Assembly: GCA_018064545.1 (NCBI GenBank)
Contig: JAGHUY010000157.1
Location: 1 to 5,131 of the forward strand
Direction of reading: 5' to 3'
DNA length: 5,131 nt
Source of the DNA: Candidatus Apopatosoma intestinale
Lineage (GTDB): Bacteria; Bacillota; Clostridia; Oscillospirales; CAG-272
Shown: positions 1 to 5,131 of the stretch, one piece after another
Layout: every line of letters begins with the position of its first letter
How positions within the stretch are numbered: position 1 is the stretch's first letter
The notes under the pieces: generated by a model
The model's input: the letters and a program-made list of their open reading frames with translations, nothing else
Database searches by the model: none
What the model was told of the DNA's origin: nothing
Program-made: the position numbers and the translations under genes

Positions 1-159
1 GTGGATAACGTGAAAGAACACGTGCGGGACGGCAGTATCATTCTGTTTCACGATTTTGCGGGGCCGAAAACGCATACGCTGGAAGCCCTGCGGATTCTGA
101 TCCCGGAGCTACTCGACGAGGGCTATACGTTTGTCACCGTATCGGAGTTATTGGGTTAA
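1..159 (+). CDS. Polysaccharide deacetylase (NodB-type), C-terminal end, 5'-truncated
   Basis: This is the last 52 codons and TAA stop of a gene that begins left of the window; the GTG at position 1 is simply where the frame enters. The visible peptide contains GSIILFHD, then a run resembling TLEAL..LIPELLDEGYTFVTVSELL. That is the typical end of the NodB homology domain: the L-H-D strand whose His belongs to the deacetylase active site, then the last helix and the GY-F-TVSEL strand. Family members remove N- or O-acetyl groups from peptidoglycan, chitin-like oligomers or other surface glycans, usually as secreted or membrane-anchored metalloenzymes. The metal-binding and catalytic Asp/His motifs lie outside the window, so activity and substrate cannot be judged. 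The gene ends 10 bp before a strong hairpin, so it is probably the last gene of its transcript. Confidence 0.85.
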   Translation: MDNVKEHVRDGSIILFHDFAGPKTHTLEALRILIPELLDEGYTFVTVSELLG

Positions 160-169
160 TGATACGGAA

Positions 170-209
170 AACGGGGCTGTAAAACCATCTGCGGTTTTAC
201 AGCCCCGTT
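170..209. terminator. Long-stem intrinsic terminator between convergent genes
   Basis: A perfect 17-bp stem is formed by 170-186 and 193-209 around the 6-nt loop ATCTGC, with a GGGGC/GCCCC block near its base. On the plus strand it is followed by AATTTGTTTG, a modest U-tract, which fits termination of the deacetylase transcript. On the minus strand the tail has only a short run of U residues. It still lies 26 bp past the PAP2 stop, so it probably also ends the minus-strand operon, or at least blocks read-through. Bidirectional use is inferred from the convergent arrangement. Confidence 0.85.
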
Positions 210-235
210 AATTTGTTTGATATGATGCCGGGCGA

Positions 236-1171
236 CTAACCCTGTTCTTTCTTTCGGAACAGACGGAAGACAAGCGGATACAGGGCGGCCAGCGTGAAGA
301 GGATCACCGCGTAGCGGGCTGTCCGGACGAGAAACGCCGCCGTCGTGCCGGAGTCAAGGAACGCGGAATCAAACGGGAGTTTTAAAAGGACGTTCAGTCC
401 GAAATACAGTGCCCCGCCGCCGAGAACGCGAAGCACCGCGCGCGGAATGCTCCTCGTATTCTCAAAGCGCACGAATTTCTTTTCAAAGGGGACGGCGAGA
501 CCGAAGCCGATCAGCATACCGACACAGGTGTAATATTCTTCGCTTTTGCAGTAGAAAAAGCCGGGAACGGCGGTGAGGATCAGGATCAGAGAGCGGGCCC
601 ATTCTTTCCGGATCGCTCTTTGAAGAACCATGACGACGGTGATGGCCACCGCGCCGAGCGCCCAACCGCAGAGAACGTCGGTCGGATAATGAACGCCGAG
701 GCAGAACCGGGAAATCCCGACGAGAAGCGGGATCACGAGGCCAACGACCCAAAGCCATTTTTTGTCTTTCCGGTAGGCGGGCAGGGAGGTAAATGCCGCG
801 ACTGCCTGCGTGGAATGTCCGCTCGGAAAGGAGTAGCCTTGTTTGGCGATGTCAAAAAGGTCGGCACTCTTATCGACGGGTTTCAGACACCGGATGCCCG
901 GGTGGTCGAAGTACGGGCGGCGGCGGATAAAGATATTTTTGAGGAGAGGATTCCATACTAAGGCGACGAGGACGTTCCGGCCGACGAACGTGCCGTATTC
1001 CTTATCGTAGACCCAATAGAGAAATCCGAGGAGGGCAACGCCGACGAGCTGTTCGCCGAACAGGGAGAAAAACGAAAAGATTGCCGTGCCGAAATCGCCT
1101 ATGTGCGCCTGAATCCACGTCATGAGGGCGACTTCCCATTCCCAGTAAAAGGTTTGTCCGATCAATTCCAT
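236..1171 (-). CDS. PAP2-family membrane phosphatase
   Basis: This 311-residue integral membrane protein carries the complete type-2 phosphatidic acid phosphatase signature. Motif 1 is K78-x6-R85-P86 (KNIFIRRRP), motif 2 is P116-S-G-H119 with the catalytic acid His, and motif 3 is S154-R155-x5-H161-x3-D165 with the nucleophilic His161 and its Asp partner. Known family members hydrolyse lipid phosphates or undecaprenyl pyrophosphate at the outer face of the membrane. Roughly eight hydrophobic segments can be seen by eye, at about 29-54, 62-80, 139-158, 165-184, 193-208, 213-229, 245-262 and 284-305. The three or so segments after motif 3 make it longer than minimal PAP2 enzymes of about 200 residues. 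The ATG is preceded by AGAGGAAG (1177-1184) at 5-nt spacing. It is the last gene of the operon, 23 bp after the acetyltransferase. The substrate is unknown; undecaprenyl-PP recycling or dephosphorylation of a lipid phosphate are both possible. Confidence 0.93.
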   Translation of the reverse strand: MELIGQTFYWEWEVALMTWIQAHIGDFGTAIFSFFSLFGEQLVGVALLGFLYWVYDKEYGTFVGRNVLVALVWNPLLKNIFIRRRPYFDHPGIRCLKPVDKSADLFDIAKQGYSFPSGHSTQAVAAFTSLPAYRKDKKWLWVVGLVIPLLVGISRFCLGVHYPTDVLCGWALGAVAITVVMVLQRAIRKEWARSLILILTAVPGFFYCKSEEYYTCVGMLIGFGLAVPFEKKFVRFENTRSIPRAVLRVLGGGALYFGLNVLLKLPFDSAFLDSGTTAAFLVRTARYAVILFTLAALYPLVFRLFRKKEQG

Positions 1172-1194
1172 GAAATCTTCCTCTCTTTCTGTTT

Positions 1195-1809
1195 TTATTC
1201 AAATAATTCCTCTTTCCGATAGACGGAATCTTCTTCGGTGATCTTCCGGATCACGCGGCAGGGGACGCCGGCCGCCAGACTGTGCGGGGGAATCGAACGT
1301 GTCACGACGCTTCCCGCGCCGATGACGCTGCCCTCACCGATGGTAACGCCGCCGCAGACGGTGACACCGCAGGCAAGCCAGCAATTATCTTCAATGGTGA
1401 TGGCTTTGGAGTATTCGAGATTGGTCACGTTCCCGTCTTCGCGAACGAACGAGTTTCTTTCATTCGGAAGAAGCGGATGGATCGGGGCGACGAGCGAGAC
1501 GTTCGGCCCCATAAAGACGTTGTCGCCGATGGTGATATACCCGTCGTCGAGGGCGACGAAATTCACGTTAGCATAGCAGTTTTTCCCGAACTTGGTAAAA
1601 CAGCCGTAATCAAACTGGATCGGCCCTTGCAGATAGACGCCGTTGCCGTCCGGGAGGAGTTCTGCAAGGATTTCCGCCCGGCGGGGGTCGTTTTCGGCGA
1701 GCATATTGTATTCATGACAGAGCAGATGCGCTTTTTCGCGCAAAGCCGGCATATCCTCCGAAAACGGATCGTAAAATTTCCCGGCAAGCATTTTTTCTTT
1801 TTCCGTCAT
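1195..1809 (-). CDS. Maltose/galactoside O-acetyltransferase-like protein (left-handed beta-helix)
   Basis: This 204-residue protein belongs to the Maa/LacA/NodL branch of hexapeptide-repeat acetyltransferases, cytoplasmic trimers that move acetyl from acetyl-CoA to a sugar hydroxyl. Residues 5-36 (starting EKMLAGKFYDP) form the N-terminal Mac domain. Residues from about 57 to 190 carry hexapeptide repeats such as ITIGDN, VTIGEG and SVIGAG, forming the left-handed beta-helix. The usual catalytic His is H111 (APIHPL), and the conserved N-V-N..ALDDG stretch lies at 81-90. The C-terminal SLAAGVPCRVIRKI block is the family's CoA-binding end. The frame is open upstream to an ATG at 1938, but the ATG at 1809 is chosen because AGGAGG lies 6 nt before it and homology begins there. 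Its ATG overlaps the stop of the preceding gene (ATGA), implying translational coupling. The true acceptor is unknown; annotated sugar specificities in this family are often unreliable. In an operon with phosphoester enzymes it may acetylate an envelope or metabolite sugar. Confidence 0.92.
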   Translation of the reverse strand: MTEKEKMLAGKFYDPFSEDMPALREKAHLLCHEYNMLAENDPRRAEILAELLPDGNGVYLQGPIQFDYGCFTKFGKNCYANVNFVALDDGYITIGDNVFMGPNVSLVAPIHPLLPNERNSFVREDGNVTNLEYSKAITIEDNCWLACGVTVCGGVTIGEGSVIGAGSVVTRSIPPHSLAAGVPCRVIRKITEEDSVYRKEELFE

Positions 1810-3422
1810 TTTGTTCCTCCTGTCAGATCGCGCGTGGCGTCGGCGATGGCGAGATAATCGTTGGTGAGGATCGTATCGATGCCCATGGCGAGAAATCCGC
1901 GTGCCTCTTCCGGATCGTCCGACCAGAACATGTTGCAACGCACGCCGGCCGCATGGGCCTTGTCGATCATGGCCTTGTCAAAGTACGGTTTGAAAAGCTG
2001 AACTTTTTCACAGCCGAGGCGGATGGCGTCATCCACGTAGTCGAGATTGTTATAGCCCTTGCAACGACAGATGTCCGGCGCGACCCTGTGAAACTCTTCC
2101 AGGCACTTGTTGCTGGTGGTCATCACATAGACGTGCCCCTCGCAGTCGTACTGATGAAGCAGGGAAGCGATCTCCTCGTAATGCTTGTTTTCCTGCTCGG
2201 TGTCCCAGATTTTGACGTGAATATTCATGATGACGGTGCAGGCGAACTTTTTTAAGATTTCTTCAAACGTGAGAATCGGAAGCCCTTTGAATTTTTCGCC
2301 GTGCTTGACGCCGAAATCGAAGTTCAGAAGTTCTTCATAGGTGTAATCGTAAACGCGCCCCGTACCGGTGGAAACGCGGTCGAGCGAGCAGTCGTGGATG
2401 GACACGAGTTTTCCGTCCCTCGTCGCCCACAGATCGAACTCTATTTCTTCGGCCCCGAGGGCGACGGCCGCGCCGAACGCGGGCATACTGTTTTCCGGTG
2501 CCACGGTATTGAACCCGCGGTGAGCGCAAAGGCGCGGATAGGCAAGCGACCGGTCGGGGGCGATCATCATACTGCCGCCGGGACGGTAGAGCCACGGGCG
2601 GCGCCCCTCTTCGATATAGGCAAAGTGAGCCTTTTCCTTGCCCAGATAACCGGCCGGTTTATAGTATTTTTTGTGCGGGTCGATTTCGACCGTGCCGATA
2701 CCGACTTCGTTTTCCATATTGAGAAGCATCTGACCGTCCGGGGCGACGGCCATGCTCGTCCCGCAGATCGGAGAATCCGCCGAAAGCGAGACAGAGGAAC
2801 GGACGAGGTAGGCGTTGGTGTTGTAGGAGAGAAAACGCCCGATGATCTCCGACGCCGCATGAGTGTCCGTGCGTTGCAGGGAACAACCGATGATGACGTC
2901 CACGTTCTCGCGGGCGATCTTCGCGAAATTCTCATAGAAATAGAAGTCGTAGCAGGTAAGAAAACCGTAGCGGATGCCGTGGAGTTCCAGAATATACGGT
3001 TTTTCATACGAATAACTGTACGCCACGTCGAGTTCGTGACCGCCCTCGGCCTTGGTGCGGACTTCGGAGGGCGCGGGATGCGTTTTGTAATACTTGCCGA
3101 CGCACGTCCCGGTCTCGTCAAAAGCAAACGTGGTGTTCCGCTTGCCGGTGGGGAGATAGTCAAAACAGTTGCAGAACACGACCGCGTGACACCGGATGGC
3201 CGTCTCTTTGACTTTTTGCAGAAGAACCGCGTTATTCGCTTTGGCCACCGCGTCGAACGCGTCGCCGTCTTTTTCGTCATAGGGAATGTCGCTGTATTCC
3301 GGCAGGACGATGACGTCCATGGACGCGTCGCACCGGTCAAGATGGGCGAGCAGATCGGCAAAGCACGTTTTTCCGTCTTTCCGGTCAAAGGAGTAGTGGG
3401 GCTGAACGATGGCAAATTTCAT
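1806..3422 (-). CDS. Two-domain protein: N-terminal carbon-nitrogen hydrolase, C-terminal glycerophosphodiester phosphodiesterase
   Basis: The product has 538 residues and no signal peptide, so it is probably cytoplasmic. Residues 1-270 are a nitrilase-superfamily domain with the Glu-Lys-Cys triad in place: E42 (VLPEYSD), K113 (YYKTHP) with E120 as the likely second Glu, and nucleophile C157 (FLTCYDFYF). This family hydrolyses amides, nitriles or N-carbamoyl compounds. Residues 297-527 are a full-length GDPD domain: H301-R302-G303, PEN at 309-311, metal ligands E328 and D330 (IEFD), and H343-D344. GDPDs cleave glycerophosphodiesters to glycerol 3-phosphate and an alcohol. The third metal-binding Glu, normally in an N-I-E-x-K motif, is replaced by H402 (NIHVK). 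The domains are joined by a short linker (about 271-296) in one uninterrupted frame. Start 3422 is chosen over an in-frame ATG at 3449 because GGAGG lies 5 nt upstream of it, whereas 3449 has no ribosome binding site. It is the first gene of the operon. Domain identities are firm; the physiological substrate is unknown, an amide-containing phosphodiester being one guess. Confidence 0.92.
   Translation of the reverse strand: MKFAIVQPHYSFDRKDGKTCFADLLAHLDRCDASMDVIVLPEYSDIPYDEKDGDAFDAVAKANNAVLLQKVKETAIRCHAVVFCNCFDYLPTGKRNTTFAFDETGTCVGKYYKTHPAPSEVRTKAEGGHELDVAYSYSYEKPYILELHGIRYGFLTCYDFYFYENFAKIARENVDVIIGCSLQRTDTHAASEIIGRFLSYNTNAYLVRSSVSLSADSPICGTSMAVAPDGQMLLNMENEVGIGTVEIDPHKKYYKPAGYLGKEKAHFAYIEEGRRPWLYRPGGSMMIAPDRSLAYPRLCAHRGFNTVAPENSMPAFGAAVALGAEEIEFDLWATRDGKLVSIHDCSLDRVSTGTGRVYDYTYEELLNFDFGVKHGEKFKGLPILTFEEILKKFACTVIMNIHVKIWDTEQENKHYEEIASLLHQYDCEGHVYVMTTSNKCLEEFHRVAPDICRCKGYNNLDYVDDAIRLGCEKVQLFKPYFDKAMIDKAHAAGVRCNMFWSDDPEEARGFLAMGIDTILTNDYLAIADATRDLTGGTK
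1816..1821 (-). promoter_or_regulatory. Ribosome binding site fixing the acetyltransferase start
   Basis: The minus strand reads AGGAGG here, 6 nt before the ATG at 1809 and inside the last codons of the upstream gene. It supports that start over the ATG at 1938 and, with the ATGA overlap, efficient re-initiation by ribosomes finishing the first gene. Confidence 0.85.
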
Positions 3423-3427
3423 GGTTT

Positions 3428-3432
3428 CCTCC
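3428..3432 (-). promoter_or_regulatory. Ribosome binding site fixing the nitrilase-GDPD start
   Basis: The minus strand reads GGAGG, 5 nt before the ATG at 3422. The alternative ATG at 3449 has no purine-rich site before it and would lie only about 17 nt from the predicted transcription start, so 3422 is preferred. Confidence 0.85.
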
Positions 3433-3441
3433 GCGGATTCG

Positions 3442-3457
3442 CCTGTCATGAAACAGG
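3442..3457. repeat. Short inverted repeat in the leader of the minus-strand operon
   Basis: CCTGT and ACAGG form 5-bp arms around the 6-nt spacer CATGAA. It lies just downstream of the predicted minus-strand start point, where a repressor could block transcription. The arms are short enough to occur by chance. They do share the CCTGT...ACAG core with the repeat at 3532-3564, which is the only reason to list it. Confidence 0.3.
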
Positions 3458-3472
3458 TTTGATATTGTTTTC

Positions 3473-3501
3473 AGTATAGCATATCTTTCTTTTTTTGTAA
3501 A
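3473..3501 (-). promoter_or_regulatory. Vegetative-type promoter for the three-gene minus-strand operon
   Basis: Read on the minus strand, a -35 box TTTACA (3501-3496, 5 of 6 to consensus) is separated by exactly 17 nt from a -10 box TATACT (3478-3473). The -10 is preceded by TGC, giving an extended -10. The spacer is A-rich. Transcription should start near 3466, giving a leader of about 44 nt before the ATG at 3422. The form fits the housekeeping sigma factor; strength and use are inferred. Confidence 0.8.
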
Positions 3502-3531
3502 GAAAAGCATGGAAAAAAGAATGGACGGAAG

Positions 3532-3564
3532 CACATTTCCTGTTGAAAAGCGACAGAACATGTG
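3532..3564. promoter_or_regulatory. Candidate operator: imperfect 12-9-12 inverted repeat over the plus-strand promoter
   Basis: CACATTTCCTGT (3532-3543) and ACAGAACATGTG (3553-3564) are reverse complements at 10 of 12 positions, separated by 9 nt. The repeat covers the -35 box and most of the spacer of the plus-strand promoter and reaches its extended -10. A dimeric regulator bound there would occlude RNA polymerase. No regulator gene is visible in the window, and the site is proposed from symmetry and position only. Confidence 0.5.
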
Positions 3565-3571
3565 ATATACT
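3543..3571 (+). promoter_or_regulatory. Vegetative-type promoter for the enoate-reductase-like gene
   Basis: The -35 box TTGAAA (3543-3548) and the -10 box TATACT (3566-3571) are 17 nt apart, and TGA directly before the -10 provides an extended -10 element. Transcription should start near 3578, leaving a leader of about 37 nt. Both boxes are near consensus for the housekeeping sigma factor. Confidence 0.85.
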
Positions 3572-3583
3572 GAAAGCAGAATA

Positions 3584-3596
3584 GGGCACGATGCCC
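3584..3596 (+). other. Small leader hairpin next to the Shine-Dalgarno sequence
   Basis: GGGCA and TGCCC form a perfect 5-bp stem with the 3-nt loop CGA, starting about 7 nt into the predicted transcript and ending at the base before AAAGGAG. It could protect the 5' end of the mRNA or influence ribosome access. It is not followed by a U-run, so it is not a terminator. Function is unproven. Confidence 0.4.
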
Positions 3597-3614
3597 AAAG
3601 GAGAGGAGAAGTTT

Positions 3615-5131
3615 ATGGAAAAAAGACTGGAACCTTTGTTTACCCCGTGGAAAATCGGGAATTGCGAAATCAAAAACCGTTTTGTGCTGACTTCGATGGG
3701 CGGTACCGATCTGTTCGGCTGGATGGAGAACAACCATTTTGACAAAGCCGGTGCCGACTTCATTTTAGAGGTGGCCAAAAACAACGTGGGTCTGGTGCTT
3801 CCGGGCTGTCAGCCGGTCTACAATCCCATGTTCGGGCAGTGGCTCCATACCAACAAGAAGATGTATCGGGACCTGAAAGCGTGGATGCCGGAATTTCATA
3901 AGACGGGTGCCAAACTGTTCGTCCAGCTGACCGCCGGATTCGGCCGTTCCTTTACCGTCAGTTCCATGATGGAAATGCTGTACAACAACAAGGCGCTTCG
4001 CGTGGTTTCCAAGCCGTTCATGGACCTCGACAAGATCACCGCGACCGCCAGCCCCTCCCCGAACCGCTGGTCGGACCGTCTGCCGTCCCGCGAGATGACG
4101 AAAGAGGAAATCGCCAAGTTCATCTATTCCTTTGCCCAGAGCGCCAAGCAACTCAAAGAGGCCGGCGTGGACGGCGTGGAAGTCCACGCGGTGCACGAGG
4201 GCTATCTGCTTGACCAGTTCACGCTCGGATACGTCAACAAGCGCACCGACGAATACGGCGGCTCTTTTGAAAACCGCTACCGTTTCGCCGTCGAGATCGT
4301 CGAAGCCATCAAGGAAGCGTGCGGAGCCGATTTCCCGGTTTCTCTGCGGTACAGCGTGGTTTCCAAGACCAAGGGCTTCCGCAAGGGCGCTCTCCCCGGC
4401 GAAGATTACGTCGAAGCCGGAAGAGATATGGAAGAATCCGAACGCGCCGCCAAGTACTTGCAGGATGCCGGCTATGATATGCTGAACTGCGATAACGGTA
4501 CCTACGATGCGTGGTACTGGGCTCATCCGCCGATCTATATGCCGGAAAACTGCAATCTCTCTGATGTCGAACATATCAAGAATTTTGTGGATATTCCGGT
4601 GGTTTGCGCCGGTCGTCTGGACCCGAGAACGGCCGCCGATTCCATTTCGTCCGGCAAACTGGACGGTGCGGGCTTTGCCCGTAACTTCCTGGCCGATCCC
4701 GCTTGGGTGACGAAACTCATGGAGGGCAGAGAAGACGAGATCCGTCCCTGCATCCTCTGTCACAACGGATGCTTCAATATGTGCCACTATAAGGGCGTTC
4801 CGAACGATCAGGAACTGTCCGACAGCCTGCACCTCGCCCGTTGCGCCGTCAACGCCGAGACGATGCAGAAAGAAAAGCATTACATCAGGCAGACAAAGAA
4901 CCCGAAGACCGTTCACATCATCGGCGGCGGTATCGGCGGTATGGAAGCCGCCCGTGTTCTCAAACTGCGCGGCCACCATCCCGTCATCCATGAAAAATCC
5001 GACGTACTCGGCGGTACGTTCATCCCCGCCAGCGCCGAATCGTACAAGGGCAAACTGCGCGACCTGCTCGCGTGGTACCGCAAGCAGATGACCGATCTGG
5101 ATATTGAAATTCACTTCGGTGACGAAGTCAA
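3615..5131 (+). CDS. 2-enoate reductase / 2,4-dienoyl-CoA reductase-like flavin and iron-sulfur oxidoreductase, 3'-truncated
   Basis: The frame is open from ATG 3615 to the right edge (505 codons plus two bases); relatives are usually about 640-680 residues, so roughly the last quarter is missing. Residues 5-370 are an old-yellow-enzyme FMN barrel, with the active-site motif H191-A-V-H194-E-G-Y197-LLDQF (Y197 the likely proton donor), the family signature RTDEYGGSFENRYRF at 210-224, and a phosphate-binding GRLDP near 333. C379, C382 and C386 (CxxCxxxC), probably with C410 (RCAVN), form the [4Fe-4S] site. From about 431 an FAD/NAD(P) domain opens with the dinucleotide loop GGGIGG (437-442) and E460 after the second strand. 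This order matches the FadH, BaiH and 2-enoate reductase family, which reduces activated C=C bonds in acids, CoA thioesters or bile-acid intermediates with NAD(P)H. AGGAG (3604-3608) lies 6 nt before the ATG. The substrate cannot be assigned, and the C3-C4 cysteine spacing is longer than in FadH. Confidence 0.92.
   Translation, partial: MEKRLEPLFTPWKIGNCEIKNRFVLTSMGGTDLFGWMENNHFDKAGADFILEVAKNNVGLVLPGCQPVYNPMFGQWLHTNKKMYRDLKAWMPEFHKTGAKLFVQLTAGFGRSFTVSSMMEMLYNNKALRVVSKPFMDLDKITATASPSPNRWSDRLPSREMTKEEIAKFIYSFAQSAKQLKEAGVDGVEVHAVHEGYLLDQFTLGYVNKRTDEYGGSFENRYRFAVEIVEAIKEACGADFPVSLRYSVVSKTKGFRKGALPGEDYVEAGRDMEESERAAKYLQDAGYDMLNCDNGTYDAWYWAHPPIYMPENCNLSDVEHIKNFVDIPVVCAGRLDPRTAADSISSGKLDGAGFARNFLADPAWVTKLMEGREDEIRPCILCHNGCFNMCHYKGVPNDQELSDSLHLARCAVNAETMQKEKHYIRQTKNPKTVHIIGGGIGGMEAARVLKLRGHHPVIHEKSDVLGGTFIPASAESYKGKLRDLLAWYRKQMTDLDIEIHFGDEV

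Noticed and set aside
1810..1938. 43-residue N-terminal extension of the acetyltransferase
   Set aside because: The extension is Arg/His-rich, overlaps the conserved end of the GDPD domain in another frame and lacks family similarity. AGGAGG directly precedes the ATG at 1809.
3423..3449. 9-residue N-terminal extension of the nitrilase-GDPD protein from an ATG at 3449
   Set aside because: There is no ribosome binding site before it, while the ATG at 3422 has GGAGG at good spacing and starts directly with the first beta strand of the nitrilase fold (MKFAIVQP).
2301..3479. 392-codon open frame on the plus strand, antisense to the nitrilase-GDPD gene
   Set aside because: The opposite strand has clear domains, catalytic residues, a ribosome binding site and a promoter. 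This frame yields an Arg/Val-rich protein with no recognisable motif; G/C-ending codons on the real strand leave few stops on the other.
3486..3505. TTTCTTT/AAAGAAA inverted repeat beside a T-run
   Set aside because: It could be read as a weak hairpin, but the stem has almost no GC and lies inside the minus-strand promoter (-35 and spacer). It is better explained as A/T-rich promoter DNA than as a terminator.
3446..3784. 112-codon minus-strand frame across the intergenic region and the start of the reductase gene
   Set aside because: It runs through both promoters and the reductase start, has low-complexity Phe/Lys/Ser content and no family resemblance.
3765..5114. 449-codon open frame on the minus strand, antisense to the enoate-reductase-like gene
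   Set aside because: It is a mirror of a well-supported plus-strand gene whose own frame is open for 505 codons with family motifs throughout. The antisense product shows no motif, and its length is explained by codon bias.
1..5131. CRISPR array, transposon ends, tRNA/rRNA genes, riboswitch or defence cluster
   Set aside because: No spaced direct repeats, transposase fragments, tRNA-like arms or known defence domains were seen. The genes are dense and metabolic or envelope-related, and both leaders are under 50 nt, too short for a typical riboswitch.

Overview
The window looks like the chromosome of a moderately GC-rich Gram-positive anaerobe of the Clostridia type. This is inferred from three things: strong AGGAGG-like ribosome binding sites, near-consensus vegetative promoters with extended -10 boxes, and a flavin/iron-sulfur enoate-reductase-like gene of a kind typical of anaerobic Firmicutes. 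No species can be named from the sequence.

Layout, left to right. (1) Positions 1-159 hold the 3' end of a plus-strand polysaccharide deacetylase (NodB-type) gene, followed by a long GC-rich hairpin at 170-209 that sits between two converging genes. (2) Positions 236-3422 hold a compact three-gene minus-strand operon. In order of transcription it encodes a two-domain protein with an N-terminal carbon-nitrogen hydrolase (nitrilase fold) and a C-terminal glycerophosphodiester phosphodiesterase (GDPD); a maltose/galactoside-type O-acetyltransferase whose ATG overlaps the preceding stop as ATGA; and a multi-pass PAP2 phosphatase 23 bp further on. (3) Positions 3423-3614 form a divergent promoter region with one well-formed promoter on each strand and an imperfect inverted repeat over the plus-strand one. 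(4) Positions 3615-5131 hold the first 505 codons of a plus-strand 2-enoate reductase/2,4-dienoyl-CoA reductase-like flavoenzyme that runs off the right edge.

The operon combines hydrolysis of a C-N bond, a phosphodiester and a phosphomonoester or pyrophosphate with an acetyl transfer. A plausible but unproven reading is scavenging or remodelling of phospholipid head groups or a related polar phosphodiester. The divergent reductase may share regulation with it but has no obvious biochemical link.

No CRISPR array, mobile element, RNA gene or defence system is visible. The most unusual items are the nitrilase-GDPD fusion, a histidine where GDPDs usually carry a metal-binding glutamate, and the candidate operator in the divergent intergenic region. 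None amounts to a clearly new system; two long open frames antisense to real genes were rejected.
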